The position numbers and the translations under genes were made by a program. Positions 1 to 10,831 of a stretch of DNA of 33,310 bases are shown piece by piece (positions within the stretch are counted from its first letter, which is position 1; each line of letters begins with the position of its first letter). A model generated the notes under the pieces. It made no database searches and was not told where the DNA came from. It saw nothing but the letters and a program-made list of their open reading frames with translations. The stretch comes from Lineolata rhizophorae (taxonomy: Eukaryota; Ascomycota; Dothideomycetes; Lineolatales; Lineolataceae): contig MU001694.1 in assembly GCA_010093515.1 (NCBI GenBank), forward strand, positions 34,224 to 67,533, in the 5' to 3' direction.

Positions 1-11
1 GGAGAAATTGA

Positions 12-152
12 GGAAGAAAGTTGGGGGACGCGTCAAGACGCGTCCCTGAGACACTCGATGGGTTGAGACACTCGGTGGGTGATTACGTTATATGTGGCAG
101 GAAGTTCATAATTCGCTGCTACGCAAGCGAGGACGAGTTTCTCAGAGTGTAA
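12..152 (+). CDS. Possible C-terminal exon of a gene truncated by the window edge
   Basis: An open frame with coding-like composition runs from about 12 to a TAA at 150-152 and reads GDYVICGRKFIIRCYASED near its end. It has no ATG and is closed upstream by a TGA at 9-11, so it could only be a last exon whose 3' splice site lies close to position 12-20. The same frame stays readable after the stop for 22 more codons. The family is not recognised. It may equally be a decayed fragment or chance. Confidence 0.2.
   Translation, partial: GRKLGDASRRVPETLDGLRHSVGDYVICGRKFIIRCYASEDEFLRV
25..46. repeat. Perfect 10-bp inverted repeat (hairpin)
   Basis: GGGACGCGTC and GACGCGTCCC are separated by AA. 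The arms are perfect and each contains an MluI-like ACGCGT core, which is also the Mbp1/MBF-type cell-cycle box. It lies inside the possible terminal exon, so it may be coding coincidence. Confidence 0.7.
48..81 (+). repeat. Two tandem 17-bp units
   Basis: Two adjacent units start GAGACACTCGATGGGTT and GAGACACTCGGTGGGTG, differing at two positions. They directly follow the hairpin at 25-46. Confidence 0.7.
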
Positions 153-1668
153 GGCAACCTCGCCAACAAGCTGAAGTCTGACGCCTCGAAGCAAGAGATG
201 GACTCTTGCGCGCTATTTTAACATGGCAATCATCTCTTCCCGCTTTGAGAATGGTGCCTAGCAAGCTGAGGAATTCCTAATTACGCGAGGAAGGGTCGGG
301 TGGTGACAGCATGGGCGGCAACTGAATATTTGTAATTTGTACGTCCTGGCCAAAGATTTATATTCGGTTGTTCGCAAAAACTGCTGTATGTAACGCCATT
401 TCTATACTTGGAAATGTTTACGAACTTGGCCATAAAAAAGGAGAGGGCTAAACTAAATTTCGTTAAGACAGATGCGCAGTATACAGGATTTAATACCTAT
501 TCATTGAACTTGATTGAGAGTCAAGAGTGGGCTTTGGACAGTGGACAGTTGACAGTAGAAAGTGAAGGATTGAAACCCAAGCTATATTTACCCAGTCATG
601 AATAGGTGACTTCGGGCCTCGGAAGGGCTCGAGAGTGAAATGTTGCAAAATAGAGGCATAGCGAAGTGGGTGGAATGGAGGGGAGCGAGAACGAAAGTGC
701 TAGTTGAGAGTGAAAAAGCTTTGGTATGCGAGCTACGCTTGCTCCATTCTGTCCCTGGGTGGAGAAGGGTATCCTCGAAGAACGCACTGAAAGAGCACAT
801 GTACAGAGATGGCGCGCAACATAGACGAGGGGCAGACGAACACAGCAAATACGGGGGTTGAAGCCTAGAAGAGTCCGGCACGTAATGAAAGGCATGGTGC
901 ATAGGGAAGAGCTCAGTGCGTAAGTGAGAGCAGGTCCGTTGGTATTTGGTTGATGGTTCCACGAAGTCCTCAATTTCCTCTTCCACCTTCATAACGCTTG
1001 TTTGATTCAAAAGCCTGTCTGTTTGATATGTGCTTTCTCTCTAGTGCTTTCTTGAACTATTAATAGCTTGCCTTTGTCGAGCCTCACAAAATGTACGGTA
1101 TCCAAGCAAAGTGTATTGACGAGGTTGAGAGTCAGAGGTAACTCTACTCTGCGATCCACGTATGCTGCACGGAGCTAAACCGGGGCCAGCATTACTTAGC
1201 CCCGAACTCACGTGCTACTGCTTCTATCCACGACAGCCTCAGTTTCGAGGATCATAGGCTAGAAGACGTAGATTTCGCCGACAATGGACGAGGAAGACGA
1301 CTCGAGTGCACGGATCAACGCCTACAACTATGATCCGGCTACGACACGGAACCGGGTTCGTACAACTAGAGTATCCCGATCCCTTTATCAAACACTTTAC
1401 TGGCCCTTTCAATCTTATTTCTAGGTCGTGCATATATAAATATAAAATATTCCATTCTTGTCTCGTATTTCGGGAAGCAGTCAAGGGCTAACTCGAGTCT
1501 CCAAACCGACCTTCTAACATACGATTCCTTCTCACCTTCCTTGCTCATATTTGCTAGTTCCTAGATTACATGAAGAACACCGATGTCTCACGTACCTCGC
1601 CATAGAAATGGCTTTGGTAATGTGAGAAGCACTTGGCATTTGGAGTTTGGACTTTCTAGGTGCCACTC
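153..1668. other. Intergenic; no gene seen
   Basis: Open frames here are short, overlap on both strands and show no recognisable domain or splice structure. The only small repeat noted is three 7-bp units at 536-556 (GGACAGT, GGACAGT, TGACAGT). The right end is the downstream side of the EthD gene. Confidence 0.5.
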
Positions 1669-2238
1669 CTAAAACGGTAGCTCATTCGGGCCTTGCGCCC
1701 CGCCCGCTCGTAGACATGCGCTTCTCTCTGCATACGTTCCGTACATGCATTCGCCATCCTCAACGTTTACAACCTTTCCGTCCTCAACGTAGACTTCTTC
1801 CCATCCAGTCACAAGTGTTCCCCTATCCTGGTCTGCAAGTTTGAGCTCATCCTCGCCCGTAACAAGAGCCTGAAAGTCAGGGTCCGTGAGAATTGCGAGC
1901 ATTGTATCTGTACTGCGGACCCAAAAGGAGATTTGAATATCGTGATCATCGATAGTGAAGCCCGGTCGAACCACAAATGGGAACTTGTCCTTCATAAGCT
2001 GCCTGGCGGAAGATGGAGTGTGGTACTAAACATGGAGGTCAGTGGTTGCACGGTTTCTTCCTTCCATGTCTGGCAAAAATACCTGTGCGGCTTTGAGTGC
2101 GCCATGCCGAGCTTGGATGACCGCGGCAAGGGGTGCATGCTTCCTACTTGCAAAATCGTGAAATTCTTCCTCAGTCACGCCCGGGGCGCGATAGCGCATA
2201 GACGTGAGTTTCAAAACTGTTTCCTTTTTCGGAGCCAT
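1669..2238 (-). CDS. EthD-domain protein (dimeric alpha/beta barrel)
   Basis: Spliced model: complement of 1669-2025 joined to 2083-2238, 170 residues. The 57-bp intron 2026-2082 has GTATTT at its 5' end, a CACTGAC branch site and TTTAG at its 3' end. Splicing restores the continuous family signature RHGALKAAQ-YHTPSSARQL followed by IDDHDIQISFW, DPDFQAL and GWEEVYVEDGKVVNV, which I associate with fungal EthD-domain proteins. Members are small ferredoxin-like barrels and recur in fungal polyketide clusters, where some act as dehydratase or decarboxylase-like tailoring enzymes; the reaction here is unknown. The ATG giving MAPKKETVLKLT was chosen because the family signature begins there; an in-frame ATG exists 14 codons upstream. 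The tail after VNVEDG is not conserved as I recall it, so a missed last intron is possible. It is divergent from the P450 gene 1.6 kb away. Confidence 0.8.
2026..2082 (-). other. Intron of the EthD-domain gene
   Basis: 57 bp, phase 0, with GTATTT donor, CTGAC branch site and TTTAG acceptor on the minus strand. Without it the two halves of the EthD protein lie in separate frames. Confidence 0.8.
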
Positions 2239-3828
2239 GACGAGTGCCCGAAAATGTGGTAGGTCGTGGCTAGTACCCAACGTTTCATGCCTTAACCAAC
2301 AACGAAGTAAGCGCCGGTATTTATGTGCAAAAACGCCGGAGATGTTCCTGGATTAAATCCGGGCTCAAAGCATCTAGAATGGAAATTCGTAATGTAGGAT
2401 TTGGCCCCCAAAATACGACGTTCTTGATTGGTGTTAAAGTTTGTAGGTTAACGTCAGCACGGCATAGAACCGAAGCGAGAGTATACAAAAATGCTAATTT
2501 TCACCTTCTGTGCACCCAAAAACACAAATATTTCATGAGTTAGGTATTGAAAGACTGTAGTTTGTAATCTTGCAGTAGACCATGCTATGCAAATATTTGA
2601 TATAGCCTTTCTTGGACCCTTTCTACTTAGTTGAGCGCTTGCTACGAAACAATCAGGTGCCACAAGGCAAAAAGTACTCCATAGTTGCCATAGCATAAGT
2701 AGTTAGCACCCTTTTACACTCACCGCTTACTAGTTGACTAGCTAAACCGAGGCGTCACTTGGGCTTGACCCGCCATACTCGATGTTGAAAGAGTACGTCC
2801 GCACATAATTGTTGCACCCTATGTCTCTTCTTCCTTGGTATCTCTTGACGTAAATCTAATGTATCTGAGTAAGCGTAGACTACGATGCGTTATGAGAACT
2901 TCGAGTACAATATGCTACCTGGAGCCAGTTCTTTGCTGATATTTATTTTCAAGAAAAGGCCGTACTTGTCTTACTTTCAATACGTGCTGACTACGGTCAC
3001 ATGCTTTCCAGTGAAGAATGCCTATGAAAGGCTTCCTAAGTTTTATGGGGAAAGGCGGAAAAGATCCCATCCAGAACAGATTTAAACATATCAAGATTCA
3101 GACAATTACGTACATAGTTGGCTCTCCCTTTTTGGCATCCTAATGTCTAACATGTAGCACTCAATTTAACGCTAGATAATGCAACAAAAACTAGGCAGAT
3201 GAAGACTACAAATCAGTTGAAGGATCTTCGTGTGAAAATCAATTCCAAGGACTTACCGCCTATATCACAGGGCTACATTATACCTCATGTAAGCTAAGAG
3301 CTGTACCTCGGATTGCACACGTTTCTGGAGGCGCTGTCGGGGCCTATCGGACATTTGATGCGAGACTCGCCTACAGGTGCGATATTAGCTTGTTCGCCAT
3401 CTGACGTGGGATGCGAGAATCGCAATATCGCTGCAATCGCAAGATAAACTGAAGGCTAGAGCCTCGCCGTCGATCAATTGAGCTCCTACAAGTTACCCGA
3501 ATGAGGTAAGAAGCTACCCCACCCCCCCAACAGCATGTGCTCCGCACCCCGCATCTGGGCATCGCTAGTGGCTAGCTGCACCCCAGCCGTCCCCACCACC
3601 CTATTTTAGACCCCGCCCTACCGCCCCACTACCCAGACTAGCGAGTGGAGTAATTGCCGACGTATAGATACAAAGGCACAAGTTAGTTCAAGGACGAAGT
3701 ACATTTTGTAGCGGATCTCCACGGTCTGAGCCGTTGAGGGTGAAGGACTTGTTGACCCAGAACCTCGAATCAGGTCCTTGAATTTGCACTTGCATCACCA
3801 CTCTCTTCAAGAGCCCATTGAGTTCGAA
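2239..3828. other. Divergent intergenic region between EthD and P450 genes
   Basis: This 1.6-kb stretch separates two genes read away from each other and should hold both promoters. Most of it is A+T-rich with no credible gene; the 66-codon frame at 2885-3085 has no recognisable feature. A marked C-rich tract occupies about 3515-3635, some 200 bp upstream of the P450 start, and holds a G-quadruplex motif on the minus strand. Confidence 0.5.
3611..3634 (-). other. Potential G-quadruplex / i-motif tract in P450 promoter
   Basis: On the plus strand four C-runs (4, 3, 4 and 3 bases) are separated by 1, 5 and 4 bases. This fits the usual G3+N1-7 quadruplex rule when read on the minus strand. More C-runs lie just upstream, at 3516-3600. 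Confidence 0.55.
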
Positions 3829-5615
3829 ATGGTCTCAAGGACAGTGCTCGCCTTTGCGGTGTTGGCCATCTTTAGTGTTGTGGTGCAGAGGATCTACGCA
3901 GCCTCCTCCGTACGAAGGCCGAAAGGCACCAGACTGCCGCCGGGACCCAAAGGTTCGTAGCAATTAGTTCTCGACTCATCCGAATTTGCGCAAACTGATG
4001 CCGCGGCCAGGGAAATTTCTTCTTGGCAACCTACTGGACATACCGCCGTACCATTCTTGGCTGAAGTTCAAAGAGTGGGCAGACGAATACGGTCCCATCT
4101 ATCGTCTCAATCTCGGCGGATCCGAACATGTCGTGGTTTCAACTGAGAAGGTCGCCAACGACCTCCTCCGTGAACGCGGCACCATATACTCGAGTCGTGC
4201 CCAAGCCCCCGCGGCGGCACAACTCTTGAGCGACAATCTCCGGCCTCTCTTACTCCCATACAATGGTACGTTCCTCTACTATCTCTGCGTCACTGAGCAC
4301 CTGCATGATTTGTAACGCGCCATTTGGCTCTGGATGTAGACGTTTGGCGCCGCATACGCAGGCTCATGCACCACATGACCATGGCCAGCGCAGCTACTCG
4401 TTACGAGCCGACGCAAATCCTCGAGTCGTCGCGGCTTCTGTACGATTTGGTCCGGGACCCAGCACGGTACGAGACGTACTTGGAGAGATATGCCTCCGGC
4501 CTCATCTTCCGGCTTGCCTTTGGCAAAGTGCTCAGCGACCAAGACGCCATCGCTAAGGCCGGCACCCTGGACCGCATCCTGGCCGTCGTGCACAATGTCG
4601 AACGCGTAGCATCTCCCGGCGCCTACCTCGTCGACGTCTTTCCGTCCCTGATGATGCTTCCAGAGCCGCTGGCACCGTTCAAGAAAGAACTGAAGGCGCT
4701 ACATCAGAATGAGTTGGGCCTCTTCCGCGAACTCCTGGAGGATGTTAAGGGAAGCATGGAGAAGGGAACTGCACCGGACTGCTGGGAGCGCACGTTCTTG
4801 GAGAAGCAGGAAGAATATGGTCTTACCAAGGACGAGGGAGCATATGCGGTGGGGACCCTGTACGAAGCTGGCAGTGGTACTACGGCCGCGGCAATGATGA
4901 GCTTCCTGCTAGCAATGGTCCTGCATCCGCAGTGGCAGACCAAGTTGCAGGAGGAACTTGACCGTGTTGTCGGAAATAAAAAGCTCCCAGATTTCGAGGA
5001 CTTACCAAATTTACCGCTTGTTCGAGCAGTGGCGAAGGAAGTGCTCAGATGGAGGCCAGTCACCGCCGGAGGCGTACCGCACCAGTTAGTGAAGGACGAT
5101 GTGTACGAAGGAATGTTCTTGAAGGCGGGCACGCTGGTGCATGCGAACCAATGGTTGTATAAATTCTTTCCGACAGTGTTATGGGCGCACTAATATATCC
5201 GTCCAGGGCCATCCATCGAGATCCAGAATTGTATCCGCATCCAGAGACGTTCCTGCCCTCGCGCTGGCTTGATCCATCCTTCCCAACATACAAGGAACCC
5301 TTGACTCTACACCCAAATTTACAAAACTACAGTTGTTTCGGCTTCGGCCGCCGCATCTGTCCGGGCCAGAACATTGCCGAACGGAGCATGTTTCTCCTTA
5401 TCTCGCGCATCGCCTGGTCATGCACCGTTCGCAAGACAAAGGATGGTTTAGGGAAAGAAATCGATGTCCCTCCGTACGATTATACGGCCGGTTTCAACGT
5501 GCAGCCGAAATGGTTTCCGTTCGATTTGGTAGTGAGGGATAAGGCGAAGATGGATTTAGTTGACAAAGCTTACACGGAGGCGAAGAGAGGTGATCCGCTG
5601 GGAGGCAACTGGTGA
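3829..5615 (+). CDS. Cytochrome P450 monooxygenase
   Basis: Spliced model: 3829-3952, 4011-4265, 4340-5153, 5207-5615; 533 residues, normal for a microsomal fungal P450. The N-terminus has a hydrophobic anchor (VLAFAVLAIFSVVVQ) followed by the proline-rich hinge LPPGPKG. The I-helix carries AGSGTT near residue 302, the K-helix ExxR is EVLR near 359, the PERF-like segment is FLPSRWLD, and the heme loop is FGFGRRICPG at 442-451 with Cys449 as heme ligand. All three introns (58, 74, 53 bp) restore family sequence across the junctions (PKG-KFLLGN, LLPYND-VWRR, HANQW-AIHRDPE). It is an E-class, group I fungal P450, reminiscent of O-methylsterigmatocystin oxidoreductase-type enzymes; the CYP family and substrate cannot be told here. 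It needs NADPH-P450 reductase and acts at the ER. All key residues are present, so it looks functional. Confidence 0.92.
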
Positions 5616-5838
5616 ACCGTTTCCAGGAAATTGCTAGACGGCAGTGGATCGGGGCCGTACCCCTTTGTGCGGAGTTGAGTAGTCATGGCTCTTAAATGAT
5701 CCAAAACGAAACTGTTGAACGAAGGCACGAAAATTGAAGATGCATAGGAGGAAGGGTTGAATCTCGCAACAGCCAATAGCATTCTGCAGCAATATTAGCA
5801 ATGTTTGCAGCACCCATGCGTTCAAAGGATCAAAAGTC

Positions 5839-8019
5839 TCACCAGAGGATGGTTATAGTACGCTCCGGGATGCCGTCCCAACAAGGGCAAAGCGATGAAC
5901 GATACGTCCAGAACATTCCCAACCGAAAGAAATGATCCGGCATATCTTCTGCTGGGAGTAGCATCAAGCCGTAGCATTCCCGCGGCTTTGCGATTAGGAA
6001 ACAATGGATTTTACTCATATGTTCTCCGTAAGCACTGAAAATCTCTACTCCGTCGTCAAAATATAGAGTATGGCCCGAAGCACCAATAGTAGACGAGGGG
6101 AAATCAATTCCAACGTCTTTGGCTAATGCAAGAGGACCTTGGACGACGATCTTTCCATCAGTGACAGGACCGAATTCGTCTGTTGCAAGGAGCGTGACGC
6201 TACTCTCCAACACAGAAGCCACAAATTCCGAGCTATCGAACCCCTGAAGCCCGTTCTCGAATAAGAAATTGATGCGGCCGTCTCGGGATGCCCACGACCA
6301 AGTAGGTGCTCTGTACTCTGGCGGTAAACCTGTGCCTTGCGGATTCGGTCGATACCACAATAAATCAACCACGAGCTCTCGTTCCCATAAGCCAGCAACA
6401 TACCGATCACCGGTGAGTTGGTGGTATCGGCGAGCGATTCCTGCCAGTGCTGGGAGCTTGTCGCTGCTCACGGACAGAAGACGGCCGCTGTAGATTTGCA
6501 CGATCATCCGCCAATCTTTCCCGCTAAGGTTCCGAGGCAATCGGTACCTGTCCTCTTGGCTGAAAATTATTTTTTGAACACTGCCCTGCATCACATCTTC
6601 CTTGATGAGGCCATTGTCGCATTCCCAAACCATGTGGCCATTGCAGTAGTGCAACACTCTCCGGGAGAGGAGGCGTTCTTGCAAAGTCCAAGCTCGGCGA
6701 TGAATCGGTTCCGTCCCGAAGCGAAGTTTGCTGTACCGAACGACATTCACCTTCCCAGACCTACCGAGTCCATCGCAAAACGGCATGGCGACGCATCTAG
6801 TAAAGAAGAGGCCCGCATCGGAACCTCTTGTTGCTGAGATGGTCAGAAAAGCATTGCTGTAAATCCTTTCCATCCGTGCAGCTTCTCTGTGGAAATCAAG
6901 TCTTGCCGAGTCATCGTACCCTTGCAAAATACAAAGTGCATCTACCCAGAGATACCGTATTCCAAGTCCGCGGGTAACTAGAACCGCGTCCTGGATGGTT
7001 TTTGGCATGATGCTTAAATCGATCCCGACTTTCATTTTGTCCAGTGTGTCGCTAGTCGTGTTCAAACCTTGCGCAACTCCCCGACAGTAGGAGAGGGCAA
7101 CGTATTTGCCATGTGTGGCACTGCCTTCCACTGTGACCAGCAATCTCACAGTACTTGTTGCATTGTCGCTCACATCGAGAACTCGTGATGGAAGCTCTGT
7201 GTCGGGGATAATCCCGCAATCATGGTGGTCAATGCACTGGTCAAGCAGTTCATGTACACGGTCGAACATTTCCTTGCAATCAGCATTTCGAGGTGGATTA
7301 ACATTCCAGATATTAGGAAGCGGGTGGTCTATTGAATGATTAGCACAATTTCTACCATCTTCAAGACAAAAGTCATTCCTGCTCACTTACCGGGCACTGC
7401 ACAAAGGTCAAACGGACGTTGAAAGAAAACGGCAGAATTACTGCATTCAATCCAGAATTTTTGAGAAGGCAGTCCAACATGTCCTAGGACCTGACCGGTC
7501 ATGCCTAGGGAATGCTTTAGAAAAATCTCCTTAAATCTTTCGGCGCCGTAGCTATCAACTATTAGAGTGCAAAACCTGCAGCCGTTCCTGTAAGCCGACA
7601 AGATCTCCGACGCATAGCCGATAAAGAATTTCGCCCCGCAATAAGCTTGAAAAATCTCCGCGCCCTGAGGCTCAACGGGAAGATTGATGATCAGGCCTCG
7701 GCAACGGGAACAGAGTTCTGCTAGATTCTGTCAACCGTTCTGCTGTTGAAATAAGCAATAAGTAACGCGCGGTGTCCATACCATCTGCGAGGTTATTCAC
7801 TCTCTTTGTAGTTACGACTTCAACCCACGACCCGTTCTCCACCTCTTCGCTATGAATTTGGTTCTCATCTTCGAGTTTTTGCTTTGGCCTCGTCGGCAAA
7901 GAGCGTTGAATTCCTCTCCACATATTACTATGCGTTCGGTTCGCTAGGTCGTAAGCAGAACAAAGATACTCAGGGCTATTACGCGCTTCAAATAACTTTA
8001 CACACTCCAGGCTAGGCAT
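5839..8019 (-). CDS. HET-domain (heterokaryon incompatibility) protein
   Basis: Spliced model: complement of 5839-7328, 7391-7720, 7782-8019; 685 residues. The 62-bp intron 7329-7390 has a perfect GTAAGTGAG donor and a CTAAT branch site. The 61-bp intron 7721-7781 joins LAD to the AELCSRCRGL segment. A CxxC pair occurs in LCSRCRG near residue 83 and a second pair in NGCRFC. The HET domain begins with YVALSYCRG at 265-273 and includes the second hallmark YLWVDALCILQ near 315-325, then RMERIYSNAFLTISA. HET domains act in fungal non-self recognition and cell death at hyphal fusion and are confined mainly to Pezizomycotina. The usual YVALSYCWG reads CRG here (Trp to Arg). The start codon is the first ATG of the 5' open frame; the first 79 residues are the least certain part. 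Confidence 0.85.
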
Positions 8020-8639
8020 AGAAGAAATGTGTTAGTGGCAAGACAACAATAACGTGGCGGCAGGCAGCAGTCTTAAGTGGTCAGTCACCGATCGACGACT
8101 TCAGGCCCGGGGTCTATGCAGCTGACTTAGCCCACTAACCAATTCTAGAATGATTTACTTGGCACGCTTGGCTGTGACTCGCACAACACGCATCCAAATC
8201 GCGAAGCTGAGCGAATGTCACCATGGAAGCAGAACGAATTCAACGCTGTACTGTATATCATCATAATCAGGCAACAGGAGGTTATAACATTAAAATACTG
8301 CAACCGATTTTGAGAGGACGAATTAGCGCTCTTCAGAAGCCTGATGTACCCGAGTATTGCGTCGGAACGCTCAACGCTCAGCTACGGCGGACGTGGAACT
8401 GCCGCACCACCGCAAAGCGTTAGCGCAGGACACAAGCACAGAATGCGGAGTATTGAGTATCAAGAGTTATGTCCGGTTCATAAAGGCGTCTGCTAGATCA
8501 AGTTATGTTGGCATTTGCTTGTTTCGAGTTTTTAAGTTCGATTTGAACATGGATTTAGACGTCAATTAAGCTACCTACGCGCCGTCATTCTTTTCTGATC
8601 ATCAGGTTGGTCAACCGAGCGCGACATTAACTCTGCTCC
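8020..8639. other. Intergenic; no gene seen
   Basis: The stretch lies between the 5' end of the HET gene and the 3' end of the RNase H-like gene. Short open frames at 8223-8569 have no family features and no splice signals worth modelling. It should contain the HET gene promoter; no clear TATA or CCAAT element was picked out. Confidence 0.45.
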
Positions 8640-9554
8640 TTAGAATGGAGCCACGGCAACCACTTGAGTCCACATCTCAGGGAATGGCTCAGCAACGGCC
8701 TCATTAGCTTGGTTATGGGCAAGAGTGTTCCACGACCTCGGAATCAGCCAAAATTGAATTTTCAGCCCAATTCTGTCAGCCCCCTGAACCTGAGCTAACA
8801 GAGTCTCCCAGAGATCGCGATTTTTGACCGGCTTGCGCGCAGCCGTCTTCCACCTTGCACTCTCAGGCATGGTGAATGCCCATTTGCGGATGTGGTGCGT
8901 GATGCCCTCGACGACATAGCTGGAGTCTGTTGCGATCGTCAACATGCGGATGCCTTCGCCCCACCAAGATCGGACTTCAAGTGCAGCAATCACTGCTCGC
9001 AGCTCGGCTCGGTTGCTGGTCTGAGGATGCACTTCGCCAGTGGGACCTTGTTTCTCTAGTCGGCCTCCAAGGCCACCAGTAATACCTTTGGCAGCGTTTG
9101 CTCGGCGGTGTGCAAATCCCCACGCAGCTCGCGCAGAATCACGTCCGTTGTCTATGCAACATCCATCCGTAAAGATGATCGTCTCTCCGCTTTTGCGTTG
9201 GTGAAAGAATCGGACGTTGTATAAACCATCGTTCAAGTCGGGCACGAGATCGATAAAGTATAGCTGCTTAGGCTCGGAATCGGAGAAGAATCGATGTGCA
9301 AGCTGAATGCCATCTTGCCGGACCTTAACGCGCCGCTCATCTGGTTCGTCGAATAATGGAACGCTGAGAAGGCTGGTAGGTCCACCAGCAGGTGGGTGAA
9401 AAGATGATGGCATAGGCCAGAGGCCTGCTGACCCGCTGCCCCCGTCCGGCCCTAGTCCAGGGGCTTGATCCTCAGGTTCGTCTTCCAACTCGTCCATGAA
9501 GCTATAATCGACAGTACACAGTCCACAAACAGTAAACCCATGCGCGCAAACCAT
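8640..9554 (-). CDS. RNase H-like domain protein
   Basis: The open frame gives 304 residues from the ATG at 9554. The N-terminus has a Cys/His cluster (VCAHGFTVCGLC) followed by VDYSF, then an acidic Pro/Gly-rich linker. An RNase H fold follows at roughly residues 122-290: IFTDGCCIDNG (Asp130), TSNRAELRAVIAAL (Glu184), TIATDSSYVVEGI (Asp210) and IPRSWNTLAHNQANEAV. These match the D-E-D part of the catalytic set of type 1 RNase H. The fourth acidic residue, expected in an N-x-x-A-D context, is His280. The frame stays open and family-like for 14 codons upstream of the ATG (LPDGR precedes MVCAHG) and ends at TATAG, a possible 3' splice site. A short first exon upstream is therefore likely but could not be placed. 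Processive RNA-DNA hybrid cleavage is the family role; activity here is uncertain. Confidence 0.8.
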   Translation of the reverse strand: MVCAHGFTVCGLCTVDYSFMDELEDEPEDQAPGLGPDGGSGSAGLWPMPSSFHPPAGGPTSLLSVPLFDEPDERRVKVRQDGIQLAHRFFSDSEPKQLYFIDLVPDLNDGLYNVRFFHQRKSGETIIFTDGCCIDNGRDSARAAWGFAHRRANAAKGITGGLGGRLEKQGPTGEVHPQTSNRAELRAVIAALEVRSWWGEGIRMLTIATDSSYVVEGITHHIRKWAFTMPESARWKTAARKPVKNRDLWETLLAQVQGADRIGLKIQFWLIPRSWNTLAHNQANEAVAEPFPEMWTQVVAVAPF

Positions 9555-10356
9555 TCGCCCATCGGGCAATCGTATATGGTCGTCTCCAAAGGCCAATTTC
9601 TATAAAGTATATGGTCATTAGCACGTGCTTTTAATGCTCTGAGGAGCAGAGCAAGGCTTATTAAGAGAAGACATCCCGACAGTAATGTGCAACGGAAGCG
9701 AAAGACAGACCAGTGTAATTGGGCCTTTGAAAAGCGAGATGGTCAGATTTGCCTAGCGAGGGGTTGCAAAAGATGAGTTCAAACGTGTTTCAGGAATCGA
9801 CTGTGCAGACATGTTACGGGAGGCCCGTCGAGGACAGTTGGGCCAGGAGACGCGGGAGCCGAGAAAGTCTATGTAGTATTCTGACCACGACATGACGGAA
9901 TAATACCAGCCCGAAACATCTACGTAGCAGATTCGCACCTCACGTGTTCGGTACCGGGCAAGCGGAAAGTGATCCGCGAAAAGTTACCTTCCACTCATTC
10001 TAGCAGAGAACATATGATCTACCCCAAGGCAGAATACATAGCTTTCCCAATAGCTCAATTTACTAGCGCATCGAAGCGCATAGATCTTGACCTACTCCTA
10101 GTGAAGGCTTGGTCTTTCTGATGTAGGATAGATCACATATACAAGCTCCATAGCCTACACGCCCTATTTTAACACGCGCCTTGCTAACTTCGCATCTGGC
10201 CTGTTATTGCATCACCCTACATAAACCTTAATGTTTCCCGTTACTACAACCCTACTCTAACGTTACGGCTTAATTGGTCAAGTATTACAACGTAATTTTT
10301 GGAACTAGCATTCCCTAGCCCGTACCTAGCTAACTTGGCCAAAAGACTGGCACAGT

Positions 10357-10374
10357 ATCGCACCTTGGTGCGAT
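10357..10374. repeat. 8-bp stem hairpin with TT loop
   Basis: ATCGCACC and GGTGCGAT form perfect arms around TT. No T-tract or gene end is next to it. Confidence 0.6.
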
Positions 10375-10793
10375 GCTGCTGGCTAGGAACTATGTACATG
10401 CTAACAGTAATTAACCAAACTAAATCAGCGTCAGTAGCCTACTTGACCAGAATGTCCGCTCTCATTAGCCTTTATTAATTCAACAAGTCGTTTAATATCT
10501 CAGATACAAGTTGAATAAAGCTTTTCAATACAATTCTAATACGCTACTTGTGTGCTGATTGATCTAATAAGAATACATTATTGTTTCCTCGATAAATTGA
10601 GTACAACTTCAGCCTGCTAGCTCCCCTTGTTTATCTCTCTTCACTCCCATCTGCTTAATAGTTTGCGTTCCAGAAAGTGAGTAATTAGAGACCATACTTT
10701 AGGTCATATGTCAACTTGCATCAATGAAATAGTTCTAGCAGACATCTTTATCCATACTAAACTTGTACATGCCTTGTTAACACACTGTCAATT

Positions 10794-10831
10794 ATATTGT
10801 TCATTAGGGAGCTTCAATTAATGAACAATAT
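10794..10831. repeat. Perfect 13-bp inverted repeat
   Basis: ATATTGTTCATTA at 10794-10806 and its exact complement TAATGAACAATAT at 10819-10831 flank a 12-bp spacer. It may be the ends of a very small deleted element or a protein-binding palindrome; nothing around it decides. Confidence 0.65.

Noticed and set aside
588-1010. 140-codon minus frame in the left intergenic region
   Set aside because: Another frame of equal length overlaps it on the same strand; Ser/Cys/His-rich with no domain or splice signals.
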